From: Nocardia bhagyanarayanae
Lineage (GTDB): Bacteria; Actinomycetota; Actinomycetes; Mycobacteriales; Mycobacteriaceae
Direction of reading: 5' to 3'
DNA: 64,000 nt
Assembly: GCF_006716565.1 (NCBI RefSeq)
Contig: NZ_VFPG01000001.1
Span: 62,001 to 126,000 of the forward strand
Position numbers and translations under genes: made by a program. Positions 1 to 9,778 of the stretch are shown piece by piece. How positions within the stretch are numbered: the first letter of the stretch is position 1; every line of letters begins with the position of its first letter. The notes beneath the pieces were generated by a model. The model was not told the origin of the DNA. It made no database searches and saw nothing but the letters and a program-made list of their open reading frames with translations.

Positions 1-1
1 C

Positions 2-385
2 GGTCTGACCTTCTCCCGGTACGAGCTGTTGATGCTGCTCAGCTTCAGCAAGACCGGCGCGCTGCCGATGGCGAAGGCCAGCGCCCGCCTGCAAGTGCAC
101 CCGACCAGCGTCACCAACACCGTCGATCGCCTGGAGGCGGCCCGACTCGTGGAACGGGTGCCGCACCCCAGCGATCGCCGCGCCACCCTGATCGAGATCA
201 CCGACGCCGGAAGGGAATTGGTCGCCGAGGCGACCAAGGAGCTGAACACGAAGGTGTTCGCCCAGCCCGGCCTGCCCCCGCAGCGACTGCACACGCTGTT
301 GCAGCTGCTCGCGGAATTCCGGCATGCCGCGGGCGACTTCGACACCGGGGGCGCGCCCGCGCGCTGGAACACCCGCGATCGCTGA
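2..385 (+). CDS. MarR-family transcriptional regulator, 5'-truncated by the window edge
   Basis: The reading frame is already open at the first bases of the window, so the true start lies outside it. The visible 127 residues contain a winged helix-turn-helix: a recognition-helix stretch with HPTSVTNTVDRLE, followed by the wing motif DRRATLIEITDAG, which is the MarR signature. A C-terminal helix (LPPQRLHTLLQLLAEF) would form part of the dimer interface. MarR proteins are dimeric repressors, often released by phenolic or oxidant ligands. The target cannot be deduced because the upstream neighbour is not in view. Methionines in this frame at 32 and later are internal and are not proposed as starts. 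Confidence 0.85.
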   Translation, partial: GLTFSRYELLMLLSFSKTGALPMAKASARLQVHPTSVTNTVDRLEAARLVERVPHPSDRRATLIEITDAGRELVAEATKELNTKVFAQPGLPPQRLHTLLQLLAEFRHAAGDFDTGGAPARWNTRDR

Positions 386-514
386 ACTTCGGTACGTACC
401 TGTCGGTCTCGTACACCACGCGAGCGACCGCCTCGTAACGTTCCGGCATCCAACTAGCGAATCGGCGGCTGTGTTGCCTTGGCAGCGGACGGGAAAAGGT
501 CCACCATGTAATCC

Positions 515-1573
515 ATGGTGCTGGTCTTGGGGGTATCGGCGGGCGCTGGTGGCGCGCGGGCGATGTTGACTCATTCCGATCAGCCGCACCTGCCGCCGAT
601 CGATCGTTGCCATGTACCTCGCCGCGCGGGCGGTGGCGTCGAGGAGGCCGTGTTCGAGGCGATCCGCCGAATGTCCCGTTCAGCCCAGCTTCGGGACGAG
701 CTGATCACCGGGACCGCGGTCACCTGCCGCTGCCCGCTGCACGCCGACTCCATCCGTGCCGCGGCGGGTCGCACCCGACTCACCATCGTCGACGAGCCGC
801 TCGCCCAGCTGCGGTACCTGCGCTTCACCGGAAGGCTGCCGGAGTCGGGCACGGTGATTCTCTACGACCTCGGCAGCTCCGGGCTGACGGTCACGCACGC
901 CGACTGCCGCACCGACACCATCCTTTCCAGCAAACGCAGCACGGTGCTCGGCGGCGACGGCTACGACGCGCTGCTGCGCTGGCAACTGGCCCGCGGCGGG
1001 GTGCTCACCGACCGGCTGACCAGCCGGCGCCATCGCGAGGCGCTCAGCAGCGCGCGGGTGGTCACCGCGACCGATGTCGGCTCCGGCGGCCGCGCCGTGG
1101 TGACCCGCAGCGACCTGGCCGAACTGTGCGCGGCCGGCATCCACCATTCGGCGTCCTTCGTCCGCCAGCTCATCGAGGAGGGCGGGGTGCGCCCGGAGGC
1201 GCTGGTGCTACTCGGCGGCTGCACCCGCAGCCCGAGCGTGCGCGCCGAACTGGCCGGACTCGTCGATCTGCCGGTGGTCTACGACCCGGAGCCGGAGTAC
1301 GTCTCGGCCCGCGGCGCGTTGCTGCTCGCCGCCGAACGCCCGTCCGGCGACGTGCGGATGACGCGGCTGCGAGCGGGCGCGACGCTGTACCGGCCCGCTA
1401 CCGCGGGCGTCGACCGTCGGAAGGTCATCGCGGCCGTGGCGGTCACCGCGACGCTCGGTGCGACGATCGCCGGTCTGCTCGCGGTGGAACGGAATTCGGC
1501 GCGACCACCGCACGGCGGAACCGCGCCGACGCAGATCGAACTGCGCACCACCCCGGAGCTGTCTGGCAACTGA
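515..1573 (+). CDS. Hsp70/actin-like ATPase-fold protein with C-terminal membrane anchor
   Basis: This 352-residue protein has the layout of a reduced Hsp70 nucleotide-binding domain. A glycine-rich phosphate-1-like stretch (GVSAGAGG) lies near residue 6. A phosphate-2-like motif YDLGSSGLTV lies at about 117-126, then LGGDGYDALL, and an adenosine-type motif LLGGCTRSPSV. No substrate-binding domain follows. Instead a single hydrophobic helix at about 304-325 is followed by a polar tail of 27 residues, so the ATPase-like part is probably cytoplasmic and membrane-tethered. Such Hsp70-like proteins are common in Nocardia and mycobacteria and their clients are unknown. The start at 515 is the first in-frame ATG, but no convincing ribosome-binding site precedes it. 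The downstream membrane-protein gene follows after 73 nt. Confidence 0.7.
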   Translation: MVLVLGVSAGAGGARAMLTHSDQPHLPPIDRCHVPRRAGGGVEEAVFEAIRRMSRSAQLRDELITGTAVTCRCPLHADSIRAAAGRTRLTIVDEPLAQLRYLRFTGRLPESGTVILYDLGSSGLTVTHADCRTDTILSSKRSTVLGGDGYDALLRWQLARGGVLTDRLTSRRHREALSSARVVTATDVGSGGRAVVTRSDLAELCAAGIHHSASFVRQLIEEGGVRPEALVLLGGCTRSPSVRAELAGLVDLPVVYDPEPEYVSARGALLLAAERPSGDVRMTRLRAGATLYRPATAGVDRRKVIAAVAVTATLGATIAGLLAVERNSARPPHGGTAPTQIELRTTPELSGN

Positions 1574-1646
1574 GGCCGGAGCCCGCCACATCCCGTTGGC
1601 TAGCATGGCGCGAGAACCACAAGCGCACGACTACGGGGGTGTACAC

Positions 1647-2471
1647 ATGGCATTCGCCGCCGCAAGAACCATGCTCACGACCGGATTCGGGGTCCTGATG
1701 TCGCATCGTGCCCTTCGCGCGTTTCCGGCGCGGTCGGCTGTCATCGGGGCGGTCGTGATGGGCGCGCCGATGCTGTTGGTCGGCGCGGACGTCGCCGACG
1801 GAACCTCGGCGACGCCGTTACTGCTGGTGGGCGTCGCCTATCTGCTGACGATGATCGTCACCACGTTCGGCAATGCCGCGCTCATCGCACAGACCGACAT
1901 CGTGATGCGCGGCGGGTACCCCAGCGCGGCCGAGGGCAGGCGGGCGGCGCGGGCACGGTGGGCCGCGCTCCTGTTGTGGGCGCTCGCCGCGGCGACCGTG
2001 CTACCCGTGCTGCGGCTGGTCGAGCACGACTTCCGCGACATGCGCGCGATGCGCGGCCGCACCCGGACGGCGTGGGCGGACGTGGCGAATCTGACGCTGC
2101 CGAAGATCGTCCTGGAGCACCGCAAACCTCTTGATGCCCTGCGTGATTCGCGGGTGGCACTGGAGCGTGGGTGGGGCCCCGACGTGGCGAGCAGTGCACG
2201 TCTCGGCGTCGTCGGCTACGTGCTAGTGCTCGTCGGCATCCTGCTGAGCGTGTCGGTCGGTGCGGCGTTGGGCGCGCAGGCGCAGGCGGGGATCGGCCTG
2301 CCATACGGCACAGCGATCGGCAGCTGGCTCGGACTGTCCGTCTTCACCACCGGACTGATCTTCTTCTCGGCCGCGACGGCGGTGTATCAGACCGCGCTCT
2401 ACCGCTACTCGGTCGACGGACGCACGCCGCCCGCGTTCGCCGCGGATCTGACCCGCTCGTTCCAGCCCTGA
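1647..2471 (+). CDS. DUF6159-like integral membrane protein
   Basis: The ATG at 1647 follows a purine-rich GGGGG sequence with good spacing, and a possible -10 (TAGCAT) lies about 40 nt upstream, so this start is preferred over upstream in-frame ATGs. The 274-residue product has about six hydrophobic segments. It also carries a pattern I associate with DUF6159 proteins: a small-residue helix ending in TTFGNAALIA, a short RGGYPSAAEGRRAARARW loop, and an amphipathic region with LPKIVLEHRKPLDALRDS before the last helices. Function is unknown. It may be co-expressed with the membrane-anchored Hsp70-like gene just upstream, which is on the same strand. The family assignment is from memory of the pattern. 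Confidence 0.65.
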   Translation: MAFAAARTMLTTGFGVLMSHRALRAFPARSAVIGAVVMGAPMLLVGADVADGTSATPLLLVGVAYLLTMIVTTFGNAALIAQTDIVMRGGYPSAAEGRRAARARWAALLLWALAAATVLPVLRLVEHDFRDMRAMRGRTRTAWADVANLTLPKIVLEHRKPLDALRDSRVALERGWGPDVASSARLGVVGYVLVLVGILLSVSVGAALGAQAQAGIGLPYGTAIGSWLGLSVFTTGLIFFSAATAVYQTALYRYSVDGRTPPAFAADLTRSFQP

Positions 2472-2602
2472 GCGGAGTCGGACGAACTCGAAGCCATTCC
2501 GGCTCGGAGTTCCAGGCCGAACCGTGCGCCCACAGAGTCGAACCCGTCGACGGGACCGGTGCGGGGCGAGCCGACCGGTGGCGCGTGGCCCGGGAAACAG
2601 CA

Positions 2603-2643
2603 ACGGCTCGCGCGACGCCACGGAAGGCGGACGCGCGAGCCGT
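2603..2643 (-). terminator. hairpin terminator downstream of the valine operon
   Basis: Arms 2603-2614 (ACGGCTCGCGCG) and 2632-2643 form a perfect 12-bp GC-rich stem with a 17-nt loop, 8 nt beyond the stop codon of the enoyl-CoA hydratase gene. There is no T tract, as is usual for actinobacterial terminators. The converging DUF6159-like gene ends at 2471, so the hairpin could serve both directions. Confidence 0.7.
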
Positions 2644-2651
2644 GCACTGAC

Positions 2652-3428
2652 TCAGCGGTTGTTGAACTTCGCCGGACGCTTCTCGACGAAGGCGGTCATG
2701 CCTTCCTTCTGGTCCTCGATCGCGAACAGCGAGTGGAACACGCGGCGCTCGAAACGCAAACCCTCGGCGAGGGTGGTCTCGAAGGAGCGGTTCACCGACT
2801 CCTTCGCGATCATGGCGACCGGCAGCGACATGCCCGCGATGGTCTCGGCCACCTCGAGCGCGGTGTCGAGCAGCTCGGCGGCGGGCACGATGCGCGAGAC
2901 GAGTCCGGCGCGCTCGGCCTCCTCGACGTCCATGTTGCGGCCGGTCAGCACCAGATCCATGGCCTTGGCCTTGCCGATCGCCCTGGTCAGGCGCTGCGAG
3001 CCGCCGATGCCGGGGATGACGCCGAGCTTGATCTCCGGCTGCCCGAACTTGGCTGTATCGGCGGCGATCAAGATGTCGCAGATCATCGCCAGCTCACAGC
3101 CGCCGCCGAGCGCGTAACCGGCGACCGCCGCGATGGTGGGCTTGCGGAAGTTCGCCAGCCGGTCCCACCGGGCGAAGAAATCGTCCATGAACATGTCCAT
3201 GTACGACTTGGGCTGCATCTCCTTGATGTCGGCGCCCGCCGCGAAGGCCCGCTCCGAGCCGGTGATGACCACGGCGCCGATCTCGTCGTCGTGCTCGAGC
3301 TCGTCCAGCGCGGCGATCACGTCATCGAGGACCTGCGCGTTCAGCGCGTTGAGCGCCTTCGGACGGTTCAGCGTGATCCAGCCGACCCGGCCCTTGCGCT
3401 CCAGCAGAATCGTCTCGAAGTCGCTCAC
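2652..3428 (-). CDS. echA8: enoyl-CoA hydratase (EchA8 type)
   Basis: This 258-residue crotonase closely resembles mycobacterial EchA8 in length and sequence. The oxyanion-hole region AAGADI lies near residue 65. The second one is [10 protein letters not shown], which carries catalytic Glu112, and Glu132 sits in [12 protein letters not shown]; both glutamates needed for syn-hydration are present. In valine degradation it would hydrate methacrylyl-CoA to 3-hydroxyisobutyryl-CoA, and it probably also acts on other short enoyl-CoAs. It is the last gene of the operon. Its ATG overlaps the mmsB stop codon by 4 nt (ATGA), implying translational coupling. The assignment to valine breakdown rests on operon context. 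Confidence 0.93.
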   Translation of the reverse strand: MSDFETILLERKGRVGWITLNRPKALNALNAQVLDDVIAALDELEHDDEIGAVVITGSERAFAAGADIKEMQPKSYMDMFMDDFFARWDRLANFRKPTIAAVAGYALGGGCELAMICDILIAADTAKFGQPEIKLGVIPGIGGSQRLTRAIGKAKAMDLVLTGRNMDVEEAERAGLVSRIVPAAELLDTALEVAETIAGMSLPVAMIAKESVNRSFETTLAEGLRFERRVFHSLFAIEDQKEGMTAFVEKRPAKFNNR

Positions 3429-4372
3429 TCGGTCACCTCTTGCTCGGATCGGTTACGGATATCGGTGACGATAGCCGAGAAGTCCTTGCCCGCGTCCGTC
3501 TGGTTGAACCGGGTGTAGATCTCCGCGGCGAGCGCGCCGAGCTGCCCGTCGATGCCGTTGGCGCGCAAGGCGTTCGCGGCGAGGCCGAGGTCCTTCGTCA
3601 TCAGCGCGGTGGCGAATCCCGGCTGGTAGTCGTTGTTCGCCGGGCTGGTCGGGACCGGGCCGGGCACCGGGCAGTAGCTGGTCAGCGCCCAGCTCTGGCC
3701 CGAGGCGGTGGAGACCACGTCGAAGAACGACTGGTGACTCAGGCCCAGTTTCTCGCCGAGCACCAGCGCCTCGGACAGGCCGATCATCGAGATACCGAGC
3801 AGCATGTTGTTGCAGATCTTGGCGGCCTGGCCGACGCCCGCGTCGCCGCAGTGCACCACCTTGCCGCCCATCACCTCCAGCACCGGGAGCGCGTCGGCGA
3901 AATCGGCCGCCGCGCCGCCGACCATGAAGGTCAGGGTGCCCGCCGCCGCGCCCGCGACACCGCCGGAGACGGGTGCGTCGAGCGCGCGGTGCCCGGCCGC
4001 GACGGTCCGCGCCGCGGCCTCCTTGGCATCGGCCACGTCGATGGTGGAGCAGTCGATGAACAGGGTGCCCGGGTTCGCGGCGGGCAGCAGGTCGGCGTAG
4101 ACGTCGAGCACCAGCTTGCCGTTGGGCAGCATGGTGATCACCACGTCGCGGTCCGTCGCGGCCGCGACGGCCGTCTCGACGACGGTCGCGCCGTCCTTGC
4201 GTGCCTGCTCCTGCGCCGCCGGCACCGGGTCGAACGCGAGCACGTCGTAACCCGCGCGGACCAGATTGGCCGCCATGGGCGCGCCCATGTGGCCGAGGCC
4301 GAGGAAACCGATCTGCCCACCCGTCGCCCGGCCACCGCCCCTCATCGAATCGCTGTGCGATGCTGTGTTCAC
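3425..4372 (-). CDS. mmsB: 3-hydroxyisobutyrate dehydrogenase
   Basis: The protein oxidises 3-hydroxyisobutyrate to methylmalonate semialdehyde with NAD+. The N-terminal Rossmann motif [17 protein letters not shown] is typical of the beta-hydroxyacid dehydrogenase family. The substrate-binding motif DAPVSGG and the catalytic-lysine helix ([11 protein letters not shown], Lys within it) follow, and the C-terminal helical domain is complete. The GTG at 4372 gives 315 residues and overlaps the upstream stop codon as GTGA, matching the coupling seen between the other genes of this operon. An ATG at 4345 would give 306 residues but lacks a ribosome-binding site. The gene lies between the hydrolase that makes its substrate and echA8. 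Confidence 0.93.
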   Translation of the reverse strand: MNTASHSDSMRGGGRATGGQIGFLGLGHMGAPMAANLVRAGYDVLAFDPVPAAQEQARKDGATVVETAVAAATDRDVVITMLPNGKLVLDVYADLLPAANPGTLFIDCSTIDVADAKEAAARTVAAGHRALDAPVSGGVAGAAAGTLTFMVGGAAADFADALPVLEVMGGKVVHCGDAGVGQAAKICNNMLLGISMIGLSEALVLGEKLGLSHQSFFDVVSTASGQSWALTSYCPVPGPVPTSPANNDYQPGFATALMTKDLGLAANALRANGIDGQLGALAAEIYTRFNQTDAGKDFSAIVTDIRNRSEQEVTE

Positions 4373-5430
4373 TGCTCCGCCTCCGCTGTCGCCAAACCCA
4401 GTTCCTTGTCGCCCAATTCGGCGAAGTACGCCGCCACCTGCGCGTCGGTGACCTCGGCGAGGGTCGCCGGTCGCCACTGCGGGTTGCGGTCCTTGTCGAC
4501 GACCTGCGCGCGAATGCCCTCGACCAGGTCGTGCGACCCGAGCGAGGCGATGGAGACGCGGTACTCCTCGTTCAGCACCGCCTCCAGGCTCGGCAGCTCG
4601 CGCGCCGCGCGCAACGAGCGCAGCGTGACCTTCAGCGCGACAGGCGATTTGGCGAGCAGGTCGGAAGCCGCCTTGCTCGCCTCCGGCGCGTCGTGAGCTT
4701 GCAGCCGCGCCACGATCTCCTCGACGGTGTCCGCGCTGTAGCAGGCGTCGATCCAGTCCCGCTGCCCCAGGAGTTCGGATTCCGGTGCGGGCTTGGCGAA
4801 CTCGGCGATGGCGGCGTCGGCGGTCGCGGTGCGCAGCGCGTCGAGCAGCGCCGGGATGTCGTCGGAAGGCACGTAGTAGTCGGCGAATCCGGCCGCGATG
4901 GCGTCACCCGCGCTCATCCGCGCGGTGGTCAGCGCGACGTGCGTGCCGATCTCGCCCGGTGTGCGCGCGAGCAGGTAGGTGCCACCGACATCGGGGACGA
5001 AGCCGATGCCGACCTCGGGCATGCCGACCTTGGACCGCTCGGTGACGATGCGGTGGCTGCCGTGACCGGAAAGGCCTACCCCGCCGCCCATCACGATACC
5101 GTCCATCACCACCACGTAGGGCTTCGAGTAGCGACCGATCAGCGCGTTGAGGATGTACTCGTCGCGCCAGAACACGCCGGTCGGCGAATCAGCGCCCGCC
5201 GCACCGGTTTTCGCATCGGCATGGATCGCGACGATGTCGCCGCCCGCGCACAGCCCGCGCTCACCCGCGCCGGTCACCACGACGGTGCGGACCTCGTCGT
5301 CCTCGGCCCACGCTCGCAGGGCATCCGTGATGGCAAGCGCCATCGGGTGATTCAGCGCGTTGATGGCCTTGGGCCGGTTCAGCGTGATCAGCCCCAGGCC
5401 GTCGCGCTTCTCGATGAGTACGTCACTCAT
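4369..5430 (-). CDS. 3-hydroxyisobutyryl-CoA hydrolase (HIBCH; EchA9-like)
   Basis: This 353-residue crotonase-superfamily protein is longer than a hydratase and fits the HIBCH subfamily. The oxyanion-hole motif CAGGDIVAIH is at 61-70, then DGIVMGGGVGLSGHG at about 110-124 and the HIBCH-type block MPEVGIGFVPDVGG with Glu139. It cleaves 3-hydroxyisobutyryl-CoA to free 3-hydroxyisobutyrate and CoA, the step before MmsB. The ATG at 5430 overlaps the stop codon of the acyl-CoA dehydrogenase gene (ATGA), and the stop overlaps the mmsB GTG. In M. tuberculosis the related echA9 sits beside echA8; here both are inside the mms operon. Confidence 0.88.
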   Translation of the reverse strand: MSDVLIEKRDGLGLITLNRPKAINALNHPMALAITDALRAWAEDDEVRTVVVTGAGERGLCAGGDIVAIHADAKTGAAGADSPTGVFWRDEYILNALIGRYSKPYVVVMDGIVMGGGVGLSGHGSHRIVTERSKVGMPEVGIGFVPDVGGTYLLARTPGEIGTHVALTTARMSAGDAIAAGFADYYVPSDDIPALLDALRTATADAAIAEFAKPAPESELLGQRDWIDACYSADTVEEIVARLQAHDAPEASKAASDLLAKSPVALKVTLRSLRAARELPSLEAVLNEEYRVSIASLGSHDLVEGIRAQVVDKDRNPQWRPATLAEVTDAQVAAYFAELGDKELGLATAEAEQ

Positions 5431-6566
5431 GCTGCTCCTATGACCGAGCGGGCTACGACCACCCGCATGATTTCGTTGGTGCCCTCGAGGATCTGGTGCA
5501 CGCGCAGATCCCGGACGATCTTCTCCAAACCGTATTCGTGCAGATAGCCGTAGCCGCCGTGCAATTGGAGGGCCTTGTTGGCCACCTCGAAGCCGACGTC
5601 GGTGGCGAATCGCTTGGCCATCGCGCACAGTTCGACCTTGTCGGGCGCGTCCGCGTCGAGGGCGGCGGCCGCGCGCCACAGCAGCGTCCGCGCGGCCTCC
5701 AATCCGGTGCGCATATCGGCCAGTTCGAATTGCAGCGCCTGGTTCTTGTTCAGCGGCTTGCCGAAGGCCTGGCGGTCGGCGAGATACGGCACCGCCTTGT
5801 CCAGCGCCGCCTGCGCACCGCCGACCGAGCAGGCCGCGATGTTCAGCCGGCCACCGTTGAGCCCGTTCATCGCGATGCGGAAGCCGTCGCCCTCCGCGCC
5901 GAGCCGGTTGGCGACCGGGACGCGGACGTCCTCCAGGACGACCTGGCGGGTCGGCTGGGCGTTCCAGCCCATCTTCCGCTCGTTCGGCCCGACCGAGAGG
6001 CCCGGGGTGTCGGCGGGAACGATCAGCGCCGAAATGCCGCGCGCGCCTTCGTCACCCGTGCGCACCATCAGCACGTAGACGTCGTTGGCGCCCGCGCCGG
6101 AAATGAACTGCTTCGCGCCGTTGAGGATGTAGTCGTCGCCGTCGCGAACGGCCTTGGTGCTCAATGCCGCCGCGTCGGAGCCGACGCCCGGTTCGGTCAG
6201 CGCGTAGCTGCCGAGCAACTCCATCGAGGTCAGTCCCGGCAGCCAGCGCCGGCGCTGCTCCTCGGTGCCGTAGGCATCGATCATCCAGGCGGCCATGTTG
6301 TGGATGGAGATATAGGCCGCCACCGCCGGGCATCCGGTGGCCAGCTGCTCGAAGATCCGCACAGCGTCGAGCCTGCGCAGCCCCGAGCCGCCCACGTCCT
6401 CGCGGACGTAGATGCCGCCGAGCCCGAGCGGGCCCGCCTTGCGCAGCACGTCCACCGGAAAGTGTTTCTGCTCGTCCCATTCCAGCGCGTTGGGCGCGAG
6501 GAACTCGTCGGCGAACTGGCGCGCGGTCTCACCGATCGCGCGCTCGTCCTCGTTCAAGGTGAACAT
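5427..6566 (-). CDS. acyl-CoA dehydrogenase, probably isobutyryl-CoA dehydrogenase (FadE9-like)
   Basis: This is a 379-residue flavin-dependent acyl-CoA dehydrogenase. The FAD/substrate motif YALTEPGVGSDAAAL and the block LNGAKQFISGAG are present. The C-terminal LHGGYGYLHEYGLEKIVRD leads into LEGTNEIMR, whose glutamate (about Glu361) is the expected catalytic base. Given its position between mmsA and the HIBCH gene, the likely reaction is isobutyryl-CoA to methacrylyl-CoA, with electrons passed to ETF. Mycobacterial fadE9 has the same mmsA-fadE9-mmsB neighbourhood. It starts 5 nt downstream of the mmsA stop and overlaps the next gene by 4 nt. Confidence 0.88.
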   Translation of the reverse strand: MFTLNEDERAIGETARQFADEFLAPNALEWDEQKHFPVDVLRKAGPLGLGGIYVREDVGGSGLRRLDAVRIFEQLATGCPAVAAYISIHNMAAWMIDAYGTEEQRRRWLPGLTSMELLGSYALTEPGVGSDAAALSTKAVRDGDDYILNGAKQFISGAGANDVYVLMVRTGDEGARGISALIVPADTPGLSVGPNERKMGWNAQPTRQVVLEDVRVPVANRLGAEGDGFRIAMNGLNGGRLNIAACSVGGAQAALDKAVPYLADRQAFGKPLNKNQALQFELADMRTGLEAARTLLWRAAAALDADAPDKVELCAMAKRFATDVGFEVANKALQLHGGYGYLHEYGLEKIVRDLRVHQILEGTNEIMRVVVARSVIGAA

Positions 6567-6571
6567 CCGGC

Positions 6572-8071
<1,500 letters not shown>

Positions 8072-8126
8072 GCCAGTCCTTGTCTGTCGTCGTCGACGCG
8101 CGGAGGCGCGATCTGCGGTCATCCTA

Positions 8127-8144
8127 TAGTTGGATGTCCAAGTA
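8127..8144 (-). promoter_or_regulatory. palindromic operator candidate in the mmsA promoter
   Basis: Read toward mmsA, the site is TACTTGGACATCCAACTA, an inverted repeat with 14 of 18 symmetric positions. It ends in an ACTAT -10-like sequence about 55 nt upstream of the mmsA ATG. A site aligned to it without gaps lies before icmF (9728-9745). The regulator is not identified. Confidence 0.55.
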
Positions 8145-8246
8145 AATAACCGGCGGTTCGCGAATGTGATTCATCCCACCTCGCCGAGTACGCCTACGTG
8201 GCCGAGCGCGTTCCGCGTCCGACGGCGTGGGGAGAACCGCCGCGAG

Positions 8247-9203
8247 TCAATCGGACCCACGCGGCGAACGCGTCAGGGCGATGGCACCGGCCGCCACCAG
8301 CACCGCGCCGATGATCAGTACGAACCCGGCCGCGCCGAGCCCGTCCGACAGCTCCGGCACCGCGTCGACGATCGCCAGCGTGACCGCCCCCGCGCCGCCG
8401 ATTATCAACATCGGGGACCGCCGCGTCGGATACAGCGCGAAGCACAGGACAGCGACGAGCGCGGTCAGCCCGGCCGACCAGAGTTCGCGTCCGAAGTCGA
8501 CGAGGTGCGCACCGAGCAGGGCGAGGGCGATCCCGAGCAGGTATCCGGCCCATGCCTCGACGAGAGCACCCCTCGCGGCCAGCAGGAGCCAGGCCGACCC
8601 GAGGACGAAAACGCCGAAGCCGACCCAGAAGTCGTCGAGGTCGATCACTTCGCCGAGCACACCGGCGACGAACGGACCACTGAACGCCGCGCAGGCGAGC
8701 ATGCCGACGACCGAGGGCAGCGCCAGATAACCGGCCACCGCGACGACCAGTCCCGCGCCTACCGCGACCACCCACGCTTCGTCGGATCCCGTGTCCTCGA
8801 TGCCCGATCCGACCGCCCCGGCGACGGCGGCCGCGGCCAGCGCGAACAGGACGGCGGCGAGCCGGACGCGCGGGGACGGCGCCGGCGCGTGGAACAGCGC
8901 GGCGCGCCCGGCCAAGACCACGCCGCCGAACACGAGCCCGACCGCCACAGCGGCGAGAACGGCGACCCGCCCGGTCCGCGCCAGATCGTCCCAGGCCGCA
9001 CCCAGGAACAGCATGACCCCGCCGAGCAGCAGGCCCGCCCCGGCGTACGCCGCCACCTCGGCGAGCAGCTTGCCGCCCGAGGGCCGGGCCGCGGCCTCCT
9101 CGGCGGCGACCGCCGCCAACACGGCGTCGCGCTGCTCCGCGCTCAACACGCCGCCGTCGACCAGCCGCCGCAGGGCGGCCCCCACCCGTTGCTCGTACGC
9201 CAT
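8247..9203 (-). CDS. polytopic membrane protein, DUF2157-like
   Basis: This 318-residue protein begins with a soluble helical region (RLVDGGVLSAEQRDAVLAAVAAEE) followed by roughly ten hydrophobic segments rich in Ala, Val, Gly and Leu. A short helical 'LVDGGVLS.EQ' start joined to serial membrane helices with an LLLGGVMLFLGAAWDDL block resembles DUF2157-type proteins, whose function is unknown. It starts 31 nt downstream of a 56-residue ORF on the same strand, so the two may be co-transcribed. The family assignment is tentative. Confidence 0.6.
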   Translation of the reverse strand: MAYEQRVGAALRRLVDGGVLSAEQRDAVLAAVAAEEAAARPSGGKLLAEVAAYAGAGLLLGGVMLFLGAAWDDLARTGRVAVLAAVAVGLVFGGVVLAGRAALFHAPAPSPRVRLAAVLFALAAAAVAGAVGSGIEDTGSDEAWVVAVGAGLVVAVAGYLALPSVVGMLACAAFSGPFVAGVLGEVIDLDDFWVGFGVFVLGSAWLLLAARGALVEAWAGYLLGIALALLGAHLVDFGRELWSAGLTALVAVLCFALYPTRRSPMLIIGGAGAVTLAIVDAVPELSDGLGAAGFVLIIGAVLVAAGAIALTRSPRGSD

Positions 9204-9234
9204 CGGACCAGTATGTCCGAGGGCGGGATGGCGG

Positions 9235-9405
9235 TCAGCCCAGTCCGCCGCCGGCGCCGAGCCATTCCATCGTCAACAGCGGGACCGGGCCGACTCTGAG
9301 TTCGGGTGCCAGCCGCTCCTCACCCGGCCGGGCGGTCGGGGTGTCGGGGGCGCCCGGGCGCAGGCAGGCGGCGGCCCGCGCGATCAGGGTCGGGTGCGAT
9401 CTCAT
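9235..9405 (-). CDS. small hypothetical protein (56 aa)
   Basis: A perfect Shine-Dalgarno core GGAGGT sits 8 nt before the ATG at 9405, and almost every third codon position is G or C, as in the surrounding genes. The product (beginning MRSHPTLIARAAACLRPG and ending MEWLGAGGGLG) has no recognisable domain, signal peptide or membrane helix. It ends 31 nt before the DUF2157-like gene. I do not recognise it. It was accepted because the ribosome-binding site and codon bias agree. Confidence 0.5.
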   Translation of the reverse strand: MRSHPTLIARAAACLRPGAPDTPTARPGEERLAPELRVGPVPLLTMEWLGAGGGLG

Positions 9406-9778
9406 AGTCGTTGACCTCCAGACCGTTTCGAGGATTCCGTGGCGGCCCACACCGACACGGATGCCGGTTGCATCGGTCGAACAGAGGGCGGCCTCGCGCG
9501 CGAGGTCGGCGGCGGAATGAGCGGCGCATCGCCGGACCCGGAACGAGCACGGCGAAGGTGGCGTCCCGTCGTCGACCACGCCATTCGGTGCGGCCCTTCC
9601 ATCGCAACTCGAGCGGCGGCCGAAGTCGCCGGTTGCGGTCAGGCTGATCGGAACCTCGCTACCTGGAAATCGGCGCACGGCCGGACAGCCGCGATTCCTG
9701 GCGGTGTGATCGCTGTCACCGTAGAATTACTTTGACGTCCTAGTATCGGGCGTCAGCAGGAATCGCCGGAGGACTCCC
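9406..9778. other. intergenic region upstream of icmF
   Basis: There is no convincing gene here; the open frames on both strands lack ribosome-binding sites and family motifs. The left end carries the leader of the small minus-strand ORF. The right end (about 9700-9778) carries the icmF promoter with the shared palindrome, an AT-rich stretch (GTAGAATTACTT) and the GGAGG ribosome-binding site of icmF. Confidence 0.6.
9728..9745 (+). promoter_or_regulatory. palindromic operator candidate in the icmF promoter
   Basis: The site TACTTTGACGTCCTAGTA has 14 of 18 symmetric positions and overlaps a plausible -10 (TAGTAT). It matches the mmsA-side site at most positions (shared pattern TACTtkGACrTCCwasTA), and homology extends a few bases upstream (ATTACTT against TTTACTT). 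It lies 33 nt upstream of the icmF GTG. Confidence 0.55.

Noticed and set aside
9439..9735. Plus-strand 98-codon frame upstream of icmF
   Set aside because: It has poor third-position bias and no Shine-Dalgarno sequence, and it runs into the icmF promoter palindrome.
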